From: Mycobacterium paraense
GTDB taxonomy: Bacteria > Actinomycetota > Actinomycetes > Mycobacteriales > Mycobacteriaceae
Assembly: GCF_002101815.1 (NCBI RefSeq)
Contig: NZ_LQPM01000015.1
Span: 1-36,677, forward strand
DNA length: 36,677 bases
Direction of reading: 5' to 3'
Shown: one piece after another, positions 16,466 through 25,054 of the stretch
How positions within the stretch are numbered: the first letter of the stretch is position 1
How the letters are laid out: each line of letters starts with the position of its first letter
Program-made: the position numbers and the translations under genes
Notes under the pieces: model-generated
Seen by the model: the letters and a program-made list of their open reading frames with translations, nothing else
Databases searched by the model: none
What the model was told of the DNA's origin: nothing

Positions 16466-17653
16466 GTGAATCCGAGCCGTTCGACTCAGCGGCTGACCGA
16501 CCCTGCGAGGGAGGCTTCGGTGGGAGCTGTGCACGCGTTCCCGGGTGTGCGCCTTACCGAAGCCACCCGCTGCGGCCCGGCCGCCCTTCCGCATCCCGAT
16601 CAATTGGACGCCTGGCGAGCCGGTATGCGGCAGGCGGTGCTGTCCCGCGTCGTCGAGTTCGTCGCCGACCGCTGCGCCGACGCGCTGGGCCCGTGCGGCG
16701 TCGACGTGGCGAGCGACATCCTGATGGAGTTCCTCAACGGCGGCAAGTGCCTGCGGTCGACGTTCATGTATCTGGGCTGGCTGTGCGGCGAACCGCCCAG
16801 CGACGCGGCGCTGTCGGCGACGGCCAGCCTCGAGTTGCTGCACGCGTTCGCGCTCCTGCAGGACGACGTCATGGACGAGTCGGCCTCGCGACGGGGCCGC
16901 CCCGCCGCGCACGTCCAATTCGCGGCGTGGCATCGCCGGCGCGGGCTGTCCGGCTCGTCGCGCCGGTTCGGCGAGTCGTCGGCCGTCCTGCTCGGCGACC
17001 TGTGCTTGATCTGGGCCGAGCAAATGCTGCGCGACAGCGGCCTCACGCACCACCAGTTGCACCGCGCGTGGCCACGCTACGACGCCATGCGCACCGAGCT
17101 GGCGGTGGGCCAATTCGCCGATCTGGCAACCGATGTGCGCGATCTGCCCACGCTGGAGGCCGTGCTGGCGGTGGCCCGGCGCAAGTCGGGCAACTATACC
17201 GTGCGCCGGCCGCTGGAGATCGGCGCCGCGATGGCCGGCTGCGACGAGCGGGTGCTGGCGGCGCTCGGCGCCTACGGCTCGGCCATCGGCGAAGCCTTCC
17301 AGCTGCGCGACGACGTGCTCGGCATCTTCGGATCCCCCACGGCGACCGGCAAACCCACCAACGACCTGATCGAGCGCAAGGCCACCAGCGTGGTGGTGGC
17401 CGCCCATCAGCTGGCCGACCCCGCGACGCGGCTGCAGTTCCGGGAACTGATGACCACCGACCGGCTCGACGAGCCCGCCCTCGACCGCTGGCGAAACCTG
17501 ATCCTGGCCACCGGGGCCGTGCACTTCATCGAAGAACTGATCGCCGAGCGTGTCGATGAAGCGGTGAACGCGTTGGATCGCTTCATCTTTGGCGATCACC
17601 TGACCGCCGCGCTCGTCGACATGGCGGGCCTGTGCGCGCGGCGGGCCGCATGA
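16466..17653 (+). CDS. crtE: Geranylgeranyl diphosphate synthase CrtE
   Basis: This trans-isoprenyl diphosphate synthase of about 395 residues makes GGPP, the C20 precursor of phytoene, from IPP and FPP/DMAPP. GGKCLRSTF corresponds to the IPP-binding GGKR region. The first Asp-rich motif is LQDDVMD (Asp133, Asp134, Asp137). The second is QLRDDVLGIFG (Asp282, Asp283), in the DDxxG form seen in actinobacterial CrtE. Two starts are plausible: GTG 16466 with AAGGGG 9 nt upstream, and GTG 16520 with an excellent AGGGAGG 5 nt upstream, which would remove 18 residues outside the fold. It is first in the operon; its stop overlaps crtI by 4 nt. Confidence 0.93.
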   Translation: MNPSRSTQRLTDPAREASVGAVHAFPGVRLTEATRCGPAALPHPDQLDAWRAGMRQAVLSRVVEFVADRCADALGPCGVDVASDILMEFLNGGKCLRSTFMYLGWLCGEPPSDAALSATASLELLHAFALLQDDVMDESASRRGRPAAHVQFAAWHRRRGLSGSSRRFGESSAVLLGDLCLIWAEQMLRDSGLTHHQLHRAWPRYDAMRTELAVGQFADLATDVRDLPTLEAVLAVARRKSGNYTVRRPLEIGAAMAGCDERVLAALGAYGSAIGEAFQLRDDVLGIFGSPTATGKPTNDLIERKATSVVVAAHQLADPATRLQFRELMTTDRLDEPALDRWRNLILATGAVHFIEELIAERVDEAVNALDRFIFGDHLTAALVDMAGLCARRAA

Positions 17654-19152
17654 ACGCCGACCGCGTCGTCGTGGTCGGGGCGGGATTCGCGGGCCTCGCG
17701 GCCGCGCTGCATCTGGCCGGCCGCGGCCGCGAAGTCACGGTGGTGGAGCGCGAGCCGTGGCCCGGCGGGCGGGCGGGCCGGCGCGACATCGACGGCTACC
17801 ACCTCGACACCGGCCCGACGGTGCTCACGATGCCGGACATCATCGACGAGGCGTTCGCCGCCGTGGGCGAAAGCTCCTCGGAACGGCTCGAACTGCTGCC
17901 GGTGGACCCGGCCTACCGGGCGATGTTCGCCGACGGCAGCGCCATCGACGTCCACACCGACGCCGACCGGATGGCCGAGGCGGTGCGCGACTTCGCCGGC
18001 GCCGACCAGGCCGACGGTTACCGGCGGTTGCGCGATTGGCTGGACCGGTTGTACCGCACCGAATTCGACGGTTTCATCGCGGCGAACTTCGACTCCCCGC
18101 TGTCGCTGCTGAACGGCCGGCTGGCCAGGCTGACCGCGCTCGGCGGGTTCCGCCGGTGGGACACGATGGTCCGGCGCCACGTCAGCGACCCGCGGTTGCG
18201 CCGGGTGTTCACCTTCCAGTCGCTGTACGCCGGAGTCGCGCCGCAGCACGCCCTGGCGGTCTATGCGGTGATCGCCTACATGGACACCGTGGCCGGCGTG
18301 TTCTTCCCGCGCGGCGGCGTGCGCGCGCTGCCCGACGCGCTGGCGGCCGCCGCGGCCGGCGCCGGGGTGCAGTTCCGTTACGGGGCAACGGTCACCGAGC
18401 TGGAGCGCAGCGGCGACCGGATCACCGCCGTCCATACGCATGCCGAGCGGATCGCCTGCGACGCGGTGGTCCTGACGACCGAGCTGCCGCAGACCTACCG
18501 CCTGCTGGGCCGGCGGCCGCGACGGCTGCTGCGGCCGCGCGCGGCGCCGTCGGCGGTGGTGCTGCACGTGGGCTGCCGCGCCGTGCCGTCGCAAAGCGCC
18601 CATCACACCATCCTTTTCGGCTCCGCGTGGGAGCAGACGTTCGACGACATCATCCGCCGCGGCCGGCTCATGGCGGACCCGTCGTTGCTGGTCACCCGGC
18701 CGACGGCCGGCGACGCGAGCCTGGCCCCCGCCGGCCGCGACCTGCTGTACGTGCTGGCTCCGGCCCCGAACCTGTCCCGCGGCGACATCGACTGGTCGCG
18801 CATCGGCGGCGCGTACGCCGATTCGCTGCTCGGGGTCGTGCAGGACAGGCTGCTGCCCGGCCTGCGCGACGGCGCCCGCCTGTTGCACGTCGACACCCCG
18901 GCCGACTGGGCCCGCCAGGGCATGGCGGCCGGCACGCCGTTTGCGCTGGCCCACACGTTCGCCCAGACCGGGCCGTTCCGGCCCGCCAACACCGTGCGCG
19001 GCATCGAGAACGCGGTGCTGGCCGGGTCGTCGACGCTGCCGGGCGTGGGCGTGCCGACCACCCTGATCTCCGGGCGATTGGCCGCCGACCGCATCACCGG
19101 GACGGCCGGCCGGACAACCGCAACCGTGGACCTGAAGGCGGGATCGCGATGA
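17650..19152 (+). CDS. crtI: Phytoene desaturase CrtI
   Basis: This 500-residue FAD-dependent carotene desaturase converts phytoene to lycopene at the membrane. The N-terminal dinucleotide fold is VVVVGAGFAGLAAAL (GxGxxG at 10-15), with Glu at the end of strand 2 (VVERE) and PGGRAG. YHLDTGPTVLTMPD follows, and the C-terminal FAD signature is STLPGVGVPTTLISGRLAA. All are typical of bacterial CrtI. ATG 17650 overlaps the crtE stop (ATGA) and its own stop overlaps crtB in the same way. Confidence 0.95.
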   Translation: MNADRVVVVGAGFAGLAAALHLAGRGREVTVVEREPWPGGRAGRRDIDGYHLDTGPTVLTMPDIIDEAFAAVGESSSERLELLPVDPAYRAMFADGSAIDVHTDADRMAEAVRDFAGADQADGYRRLRDWLDRLYRTEFDGFIAANFDSPLSLLNGRLARLTALGGFRRWDTMVRRHVSDPRLRRVFTFQSLYAGVAPQHALAVYAVIAYMDTVAGVFFPRGGVRALPDALAAAAAGAGVQFRYGATVTELERSGDRITAVHTHAERIACDAVVLTTELPQTYRLLGRRPRRLLRPRAAPSAVVLHVGCRAVPSQSAHHTILFGSAWEQTFDDIIRRGRLMADPSLLVTRPTAGDASLAPAGRDLLYVLAPAPNLSRGDIDWSRIGGAYADSLLGVVQDRLLPGLRDGARLLHVDTPADWARQGMAAGTPFALAHTFAQTGPFRPANTVRGIENAVLAGSSTLPGVGVPTTLISGRLAADRITGTAGRTTATVDLKAGSR

Positions 19153-20081
19153 TCCGCACCGAGCTGGACTCCGCCGGGATCTCCGACCCGCGGCTGCGCG
19201 CCGCATATCGGAGCTGCCGGCGGATCGCCGCCGAACACGGCCGCACCTATTTCCTCGCCACACGCCTGCTCGCCCCCGACCAGCGCCCGGCGGTGCACGC
19301 GCTGTACGGCTTCGCCCGCCACGCCGACGACATCCTCGACGAACTCGACCCGACGCTGGACGTCGCCGCGCGGGCCACCAGGCTGCGGCGGCTGTCGGAC
19401 CGCTTCTTCGCCGGCGGCGACCACGACGACGAGCCCGTCCTCGCCGCGGTCGACGACACCGTGCGCCGCTACGCGATCCCCGCGGACCTGTTCGAGGACT
19501 TCCTGGAATCCATGCGCATGGACCTCACCGTCACCGACTATCCGGACCGCGCAGCGCTGGGCCGCTACATGCGCGGCTCCGCGGAAGTCATTGGCCTGCA
19601 GATGCTTCCGATCCTGGGCACCGCGGGACCCGCCGACGAGGCGGCCCCGTACGCGGCGGCGCTCGGCCGCGCGTTTCAGCTCACCAACTTCCTGCGGGAC
19701 ATCGACGAGGACCTGGCCCGCAACCGGATCTACCTGCCGGCCGACGAACTCGCCGCGTTCGGCGTCGACCGCGAGCTGATGCTGTGGTGTCACGCGCACC
19801 GGCGCACCGACGCCCGGGTGCGGGCGGCGCTGGCGGCCCAGCACGACATCACCCGGGAGATCTACCGCTTCGCGGCCGCGGGCATCTCGATGCTCGCCCC
19901 GCGTTCCCGGCCGTGCGTGGCGACCGCGTTGACGCTGTACTCCGAGATCCTGGATTGCATTGAGGACAGCGACTTCTCGGTGTTCACCCGGCGGGCGACC
20001 GTCGGGAACGCGCGGCGGCTCCGGGTCGCCGGTGGCGCGCTGCTGCAGTCGTGGCGGGCCCGCAAGAGGGGTGCGGCGTGA
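19149..20081 (+). CDS. crtB: Phytoene synthase CrtB
   Basis: This 310-residue squalene/phytoene synthase-family enzyme condenses two GGPP to phytoene. Both metal-binding motifs are intact: RHADDILDE (Asp60, Asp61, Asp64) and the second motif FLRDIDED (Asp184, Asp188), followed by RNRIYLP, the usual continuation in CrtB. It starts at ATG 19149 within the crtI stop, and its stop overlaps crtYc (GTGA), so synthase, desaturase and cyclase are translated as a chain. Confidence 0.95.
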   Translation: MIRTELDSAGISDPRLRAAYRSCRRIAAEHGRTYFLATRLLAPDQRPAVHALYGFARHADDILDELDPTLDVAARATRLRRLSDRFFAGGDHDDEPVLAAVDDTVRRYAIPADLFEDFLESMRMDLTVTDYPDRAALGRYMRGSAEVIGLQMLPILGTAGPADEAAPYAAALGRAFQLTNFLRDIDEDLARNRIYLPADELAAFGVDRELMLWCHAHRRTDARVRAALAAQHDITREIYRFAAAGISMLAPRSRPCVATALTLYSEILDCIEDSDFSVFTRRATVGNARRLRVAGGALLQSWRARKRGAA

Positions 20082-20401
20082 CCGACCGGTGGCAGTACCT
20101 GATCCTGCTCGGCCTGTGCCTGGCGATCACGGCGCCGCTGGAGCTGTTCGGCGCGGGCGTCTACCGCCGGCCGCGCCGGCTCGCGCGAGCCGTGCTGCCG
20201 GTGGCCGCGCTGTTTTTGGTCTGGGACGCGGTGGCGATCGGCGCCGGGGTGTGGACGTACAACGGCGACTACATCACCGGCCTGCACCTCCCGTTCGGGG
20301 TGCCCATCGAGGAGGTGCTGTTCTTCCTGGTGATTCCGCTGTGCGGCCTGCTGACCTTCAACGCCGTCAGCGCCATCCTCGATCGGAGCAGGCGCCGGTG
20401 A
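20078..20401 (+). CDS. crtYc: Lycopene beta-cyclase subunit CrtYc
   Basis: This 107-residue membrane protein has three hydrophobic segments and carries the lycopene cyclase domain motif PIEEVLFFLVIPL, with the paired Glu residues thought to be catalytic, plus VWTYNGDYITGLHLPFGVP. Gram-positive heterodimeric lycopene cyclases consist of two such short proteins, which together turn lycopene into a cyclic product (beta-carotene in Brevibacterium linens). GTG 20078 overlaps the crtB stop; its stop overlaps crtYd by one base. Confidence 0.92.
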   Translation: MTDRWQYLILLGLCLAITAPLELFGAGVYRRPRRLARAVLPVAALFLVWDAVAIGAGVWTYNGDYITGLHLPFGVPIEEVLFFLVIPLCGLLTFNAVSAILDRSRRR

Positions 20402-20709
20402 TGGGGCTGGGGTACACCGTTCCGGCGATCGCGTCGGTCCTGGCGGTGTGCGCGCTGGAGTTCGCGCTGTTGCGCACCGGGTTGTTCCGGCGGCCGGCCT
20501 ACTGGGTGTCGATGGCCATCGTGCTGGGCTTTCAGATACCGGTCGACGGCTGGCTGACCAAACGCAGCGCCCCGATCGTGATCTACAACCAGCGCCAGAC
20601 CAGCGCCGTGCGGTTTCCCTTCGACATCCCCGTCGAGGACTTCCTGTTCGGCTTCGCGCTGGTCACCGCCGTGCTGTTGCTGTGGGAGCGGCACCGTGCG
20701 GGTCGCTAA
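20401..20709 (+). CDS. crtYd: Lycopene beta-cyclase subunit CrtYd
   Basis: This is the 102-residue partner of CrtYc, with three hydrophobic helices. The conserved stretch IVIYNQRQTSAVRFPFDIP is followed by the acidic VEDFLFGFAL, which parallels PIEEVLFF of the other subunit. ATG 20401 shares one base with the crtYc stop (TGATG). Its last 14 nt overlap the methyltransferase start, so equal expression of both subunits is expected. Confidence 0.92.
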   Translation: MGLGYTVPAIASVLAVCALEFALLRTGLFRRPAYWVSMAIVLGFQIPVDGWLTKRSAPIVIYNQRQTSAVRFPFDIPVEDFLFGFALVTAVLLLWERHRAGR

Positions 20710-21421
20710 GGCGGGCCTGCCCCGCGGCGACGTGCCCGGCGCCTTCGACGGGGGCGCGGCGGCGTACGACCGGCTGGTCGGCGCCAACCCGTCCTACCAC
20801 GCCAACCTCGCCCTGTCGGCGCGCCGCATGGCGCTGCCCGCACGGGGCCGGGGCCTGCGGTTGCTCGACGCGGGCTGCGGCACCGGCGCGTCGACGGCCG
20901 CGCTGCTGGCGGTGGCGCCGGAGGCGCAGATCGTCGCGGTGGACGCCGCGAACGGAATGCTCGACGCCGCGCGGGCGAAGGCGTGGCCGCCGTCGGTCCG
21001 GTTCGTGCACGCGCGCGTCGAGGAACTGGACGAGCACGGCGTCACCGGGCCGTTCGACGGCATCCTCGCCGCCTACCTGCTGCGCAACCTCGCGGACCCG
21101 GACGCACAGCTGCGCGCCTTTCGCGGCATGCTTCGCCCCGGCGGCACGCTGGCCCTGCACGAGTACTCGGTGCGCGATTCGGCTGCCGCGACCGCCATTT
21201 GGCACGCGGTGTGCTGGGGCATCATCATCCCCTCCGGGTGGTGGCGCACCCGCGACACCACGTTGTACCGGCATCTGTGGCGCAGCGTCCTCGCGTTCGA
21301 CGGGGCTGCCCGGTTGCGGCGGCGGGTGGGTGACGCCGGGTTCACCGGGGTGCGCAGCGCCACCATGCCGGGCTGGGAACGCAACGTCGTGCACACCTTC
21401 CTGGGCGAGGCCCCGCGATGA
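20696..21421 (+). CDS. Carotenoid-cluster methyltransferase (CrtT/UbiE-like)
   Basis: This 241-residue class I SAM methyltransferase has motif I LLDAGCGTGASTAALL, the acidic IVAVDAANGML after strand 2, and LRPGGTLALHEYS in the post-II region. These are close to the UbiE/MenG pattern. It lies between the cyclase and crtU, as does crtT of Streptomyces carotenoid clusters, whose exact reaction is not settled to my knowledge. It starts at GTG 20696 inside crtYd and ends overlapping crtU by 4 nt. Aromatic ring formation by CrtU does not need a SAM enzyme, so it may modify another isoprenoid or the pigment itself. Confidence 0.8.
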   Translation: MRVAKAGLPRGDVPGAFDGGAAAYDRLVGANPSYHANLALSARRMALPARGRGLRLLDAGCGTGASTAALLAVAPEAQIVAVDAANGMLDAARAKAWPPSVRFVHARVEELDEHGVTGPFDGILAAYLLRNLADPDAQLRAFRGMLRPGGTLALHEYSVRDSAAATAIWHAVCWGIIIPSGWWRTRDTTLYRHLWRSVLAFDGAARLRRRVGDAGFTGVRSATMPGWERNVVHTFLGEAPR

Positions 21422-22938
21422 CCGACCGCCGCCGCCGCATCCACCCGGCAACGCCGGGCCTGCCCGACGCGGGCGCGCTCTCGTCGCCGCCCCGCGCGGT
21501 GGTCGTCGGCGCAGGAATCGCGGGCCTGACGGCCGCCACCGCGCTCGCCGAACGCGGCGTCGCCGTGGACCTGGTCGAACGCGAGGACTACCTCGGCGGC
21601 CGAGTGGGCGGCTGGACCGAACACCACGACGGCGCCGAACTCGCGATGAACCGCGGGTTCCACGCCTTCTTCCGCCAGTACTACAACCTGCGGGCCCTGC
21701 TGCGAAGGGTCGACCCGCAGCTGCGCATGCTCGCACCCGTCGACGACTACCCGCTGATCGACGGCGCCGGCCGGCGCGACAGCTTCCGCGGGCTGCCCCG
21801 CACCCCGCCGTGGAACGCGTTGGCGTTCGCGTTGCGCAGCCCGACGTTTCGGCTCGGCGACCTGGCGCGCATCAACGCCCGGGCCGCGGCGCCGCTGGCG
21901 GCGGTGTCGGTGCCCGACATCTATCGCCGGCTCGACCACGTCGACGCCGAAACCTTCCTGAAGAGCATCAACTTTCCCGAATCCGCGCGCCACCTCGCGT
22001 TCGAGGTGTTCTCGCGCAGCTTCTTCGCCGAGCCGGCGCAGCTGTCCGCCGCAGAGCTGGCGACCATGTTCCACATCTACTTCCTGGGCTCCAGCGAGGG
22101 CCTGATCTTCGACGTCGCCACCGCCAACTTCGATGCGGCCCTGTGGAATCCGCTCGGCGGCTACCTCCAGGAGCGGGGTGTTCGGATGCACCTGGGCGCC
22201 CGCGTGTCCGGCGTGAGCCCCGGCGGCGCGAAAGCCCTTCGCGTCCAGACAGATTCGGGTGAGCACATCGACGCGGACGCGGTCGTCCTGGCGCTCGACG
22301 TCGGCGGCCTGCAGCGGGTCGTGGGGTCCTCGCCCCGGCTGGGCGACGACGCGTGGCGCGCCCGGATCGGGCGGCTGCGCACCGCGCCGCCGTTCGTGGT
22401 GCACCGGCTCTGGCTCGACCGGCCGGTCGAATCGCACCGGACCGCGTTCCTCGGCACGGCGGGCCACGAGCCGGTCGACAACATCAGCGTCCTCGAGCGT
22501 TACGAACGCGACGCCGCCGCGTGGGCACGGCGGCACGGTGGATCCGTCGTCGAATTGCACTCGTACGCGGCCGGTTCCGAGTCAACCGCCGGCGCGGCGA
22601 TCGCCCGGCTGCACGAGCTGTATCCCGAAACCGCTGCGGCGCGCGTGGTGTGCGAGCGCGAACTGCGCCGCAGCGACTGCCCGCTGTTCGCCCCCGGGAC
22701 CTATCTGCAACGCCCGGCGGTCGCCACGCCGCACCCGGGGCTGGTGCTGGCCGGCGACGGCATCCGCGTCGACCTGCCGGTGGCGCTGATGGAACGCGCG
22801 GCCACCACCGGGTGGTCGGCCGCCAACCGGCTGCTGGCGTCCTGGGGTCTGGCCGGCCACGAACTGTGCACGGTCCCCACCCGCGGGCGCTCGGCGCTGC
22901 TGCGGTCGCTGGCCGAGCGCCAGGGGCGGCGGCGATGA
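21418..22938 (+). CDS. crtU: Beta-carotene desaturase/methyl-shift enzyme CrtU (isorenieratene synthase type)
   Basis: This 506-residue FAD flavoprotein is of the carotenoid aromatizing family. The dinucleotide fold is VVVGAGIAGLTAATAL, with VEREDYLGGRVGGW. The family hallmark MNRGFHAFFRQYYNLR follows, and the C-terminal FAD segment is GLVLAGDGIRVDLPVALME. CrtU converts beta-ionone rings to aromatic 1,2,5-trimethyl (phi) rings by desaturation and a methyl shift, giving beta-isorenieratene and isorenieratene. With crtYcYd upstream, the likely final pigment is isorenieratene (leprotene), a known mycobacterial carotenoid. Its start and stop both overlap neighbours by 4 nt (ATGA). Confidence 0.9.
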   Translation: MTDRRRRIHPATPGLPDAGALSSPPRAVVVGAGIAGLTAATALAERGVAVDLVEREDYLGGRVGGWTEHHDGAELAMNRGFHAFFRQYYNLRALLRRVDPQLRMLAPVDDYPLIDGAGRRDSFRGLPRTPPWNALAFALRSPTFRLGDLARINARAAAPLAAVSVPDIYRRLDHVDAETFLKSINFPESARHLAFEVFSRSFFAEPAQLSAAELATMFHIYFLGSSEGLIFDVATANFDAALWNPLGGYLQERGVRMHLGARVSGVSPGGAKALRVQTDSGEHIDADAVVLALDVGGLQRVVGSSPRLGDDAWRARIGRLRTAPPFVVHRLWLDRPVESHRTAFLGTAGHEPVDNISVLERYERDAAAWARRHGGSVVELHSYAAGSESTAGAAIARLHELYPETAAARVVCERELRRSDCPLFAPGTYLQRPAVATPHPGLVLAGDGIRVDLPVALMERAATTGWSAANRLLASWGLAGHELCTVPTRGRSALLRSLAERQGRRR

Positions 22939-23927
22939 GCGTCCTCGACCGCTTGCGCCGGCGGTCCAAAGACTGGCCCGTCGGCGTCATTCCGCGCGGC
23001 TCGTGGACGCAGCAGCGCCCGACCTATCGCGACGCGCAGCCGGCGATCATCAACGCCGCGCTGGAACGCTCCCAGCGCCGGCCGACCGGGAACTGGTACG
23101 TGTTCGCCGCGAGCCGCGACGTGCGCGTCGGTCGCCCCTACGGCGCGCGGGTCGGCGGCGTCGACGTGGTCGCCTGGCGCGACAGGCACCGCCGGCTGCG
23201 GGTCGGTCCCGCCAGCTGTCCCCACCTGGGCGCCGACCTCGCGACGGGGCTGGTGCGCGGCGGCGTCCTGTACTGCCGGTGGCACGGGCTGGCCGTCGAC
23301 GGCGAGACGTGCGAATTGCGTTGGCGGCCTTACCCCAGCCACGACGACGGCGTGCTGGCGTGGGTGCGCCTCGACGCCGTCGGCGGGGAGGCCCCGCTGG
23401 ACGAGCCGGTGATCGCGCCGAGGCCGTCGGGGCAGACCCTGGCCGCGGTCACCAGCCTGGTCGGTCACTGCGAACCGGCCGACGTCGTCGCCAACCGGCT
23501 CGATCCCTGGCACGGCGCGTGGTTCCACCCCTACTCGTTCACCCGGCTCGACGTGCTCACCACCCCCACCGAGGACGACGACCGGTTTCTGGTCTCGGTC
23601 ACCTTCCGGATGGGCCGCTTCGGCGTGCCCGTCATCGCCGAATTCACCACCCCCGAGGCCCGCACCGTCGTGATGCGCATCATCGAGGGCGAGGGAACCG
23701 GCAGCGTCGTCGAAACCCACGCCACCCCAACAGGTTTGGGCCCCGACGGCCGGCCCCGCGTCGCCGTCATCGAGGCGACCGTCGCAACGTCGCAACGGCC
23801 GGGGTTCAAAACCGCACGCCGCGCCGGCCCGCTGATCACACCGCTGATGCGCCACGCGGCCGCCCGGTTGTGGCGTGACGATATCGCCTACGCGGAGCGC
23901 CGCTACCGCCGTCGCACGGGTGGCTAA
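22935..23927 (+). CDS. Rieske [2Fe-2S] protein coupled to CrtU (DUF5914-like)
   Basis: This 330-residue protein has a Rieske domain at about residues 50-130, with all four ligands: CPHLG (Cys95, His97) and CRWHG (Cys114, His117). The remaining 200 residues contain EPADVVANRLDPWHGAWFHPYSF, resembling the mononuclear-iron region of Rieske oxygenases but without a clear 2-His-1-Asp set, then a beta-rich tail. It overlaps crtU by 4 nt. In some cyanobacteria a CrtU-like enzyme (CruH) carries a fused Rieske domain, so this may be the split equivalent that feeds electrons to ring modification, or a separate ring oxygenase. Function inferred from context. Confidence 0.82.
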   Translation: MSVLDRLRRRSKDWPVGVIPRGSWTQQRPTYRDAQPAIINAALERSQRRPTGNWYVFAASRDVRVGRPYGARVGGVDVVAWRDRHRRLRVGPASCPHLGADLATGLVRGGVLYCRWHGLAVDGETCELRWRPYPSHDDGVLAWVRLDAVGGEAPLDEPVIAPRPSGQTLAAVTSLVGHCEPADVVANRLDPWHGAWFHPYSFTRLDVLTTPTEDDDRFLVSVTFRMGRFGVPVIAEFTTPEARTVVMRIIEGEGTGSVVETHATPTGLGPDGRPRVAVIEATVATSQRPGFKTARRAGPLITPLMRHAAARLWRDDIAYAERRYRRRTGG

Positions 23928-23971
23928 CATGGACGTGCCGCAGCTGCCAGCACCGGAAGTCCGAACCAGCG

Positions 23972-24412
23972 ATGAAGAAGGCCCATTTCGCCGTCGTGGT
24001 CGTCAGCGTGGGTGCGCACTTCGCCTACCTGCTCTACCTGCCCAGTGGCGGCTTCCTGGCGCTGCGCTGGCCGCGGACCATCTGGCTGCACCTGGCGAGC
24101 GTGTGCTGGGGCGTGGCGGTCGTGACGCTGCCGGTGCCGTGTCCGCTGACCTCCCTGGAAGATTGGGCCCGCGCGCGGGCCGGCATGCAGCCGCTGCCCT
24201 CGACCGGGTTCGTCGACCGGTACGTCGAAGGCGTCCTCTATCCCCCGGGCCGCACCGGCGCCGCGCAGGCGCTGGCCTTCATCGCGGCCGCCCTGTCGTG
24301 GGTCGCGCTGGCCGCACGGCGCGGGTCCCACCCGCCACTTCCGTCGCTGTCCGGAAGGACTCGCCGTCGTGCCCGCCTCACAGCGACAACGCGGCCCGTC
24401 CCCGCACGCTAG
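23972..24412 (+). CDS. DUF2784-like membrane protein, last gene of the crt operon
   Basis: This 146-residue protein has about three hydrophobic helices (residues 6-24, 40-58 and 104-120) separated by WARARAGMQPLPSTGFVDRYVEGVLYPP, which fits the DUF2784 family of small membrane proteins of unknown function. The start is ATG 23972, 44 nt after the Rieske stop with GGAAG upstream. The last residues (about 133-146) are encoded by the left arm and loop of a 21-bp inverted repeat, so the C-terminus looks altered by that insertion. It may anchor a pigment enzyme, which is only a guess. Confidence 0.75.
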   Translation: MKKAHFAVVVVSVGAHFAYLLYLPSGGFLALRWPRTIWLHLASVCWGVAVVTLPVPCPLTSLEDWARARAGMQPLPSTGFVDRYVEGVLYPPGRTGAAQALAFIAAALSWVALAARRGSHPPLPSLSGRTRRRARLTATTRPVPAR

Positions 24413-24442
24413 CGGCTCGGCTTGTCGCTGTGAGGCGGGCAC
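24369..24442. repeat. Perfect 21-bp inverted repeat with 32-nt centre
   Basis: The left arm 24369-24389 (starts GTGCCCGCCTCACAG) is the exact complement of the right arm 24422-24442 (ends CTGTGAGGCGGGCAC). The centre is 24390-24421 and includes CGCTAGCG. The stop of the DUF2784 gene lies inside the centre. There is no T tract and the loop is too long for a standard terminator. It looks like a small mobile or palindromic element that now ends the crt transcript. Confidence 0.8.
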
Positions 24443-24553
24443 AAAGGGTGCCGCCTCCAGGCGGAGGCCAACGCGGCGGAAGTGACTGATGATCCGGACG
24501 CGCGGCAGGCGCGCTAGGTCCCGGATGAGCGCACGGATACGCTGTGGGGTCTG

Positions 24554-25054
24554 ATGAGCAAGCGCCGCGCACCGGAACCACCGCCCGCCCGGGCCGAGCT
24601 GGAGAGGCAGCTGTCGGCCGACATGCGGGCGATCACTGCGCAATCGGACCGCATCGGCCGCCACTTCGCGCGCACGAACGAGGTCGGCAGCAGCGATTTC
24701 CACGCCCTTTTGCACATCATGGTCAGCGAAACGGCGGGAAAGCCGTTGACCCTGGCCCAACTGCGCCAGCGCATGGACGTGTCGCCGGCGGCGATCACCT
24801 ACCTCGTCGATCGGATGATCGAAGCAGGCCACATTCGGCGCGAACCGGATCCCGACGACCGCCGGAAGTGGCTGCTGCGCTACGAGGAAAGCGGAATGAC
24901 GTTGGCGCACGCCTTCTTCAGGCCGCTCGGCATCCATCTCAGCAAGGCGATGGCGGATTTGAGCGACAAGGACCTTCTCGCCGCTCATCGGGTTTTCTCG
25001 GCGATGATCGCGGCGATGTCATCGTTCGAGGATGAGCTCGAATCTTCGCGGTAG
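24554..25054 (+). CDS. MarR-family regulator 1 of the carotenoid island
   Basis: This 166-residue dimeric winged-helix repressor has SSDFHALLHIMVSETAG in its first helices, then a recognition unit LRQRMDVSPAAITYLVDRM, and the wing with DDRRKWLLRY. The C-terminal helices include LSDKDLLAAHRVFSAMIAAM. It is a clear paralog of the second MarR gene, with an almost identical recognition helix. A TACGCT hexamer (24538-24543) may be its -10. None of the bipartite operators lies directly before it. Its last 36 nt overlap the convergent glycosyltransferase gene. In C. glutamicum the MarR protein CrtR controls carotenoid genes, so a similar role is likely. Confidence 0.9.
   Translation: MSKRRAPEPPPARAELERQLSADMRAITAQSDRIGRHFARTNEVGSSDFHALLHIMVSETAGKPLTLAQLRQRMDVSPAAITYLVDRMIEAGHIRREPDPDDRRKWLLRYEESGMTLAHAFFRPLGIHLSKAMADLSDKDLLAAHRVFSAMIAAMSSFEDELESSR

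Noticed and set aside
17757..20081. A 774-codon plus frame that could look like a CrtI-CrtB fusion.
   Set aside because: Only its last 311 codons (from 19149) are CrtB. The earlier part is an out-of-frame reading of crtI. The genes overlap by 4 nt and are not fused.
24369..24442. The 21-bp inverted repeat as a standard rho-independent terminator of the crt operon.
   Set aside because: The centre is 32 nt and no T tract follows either arm. An RNA-structure role remains possible, but a classic terminator is not supported.
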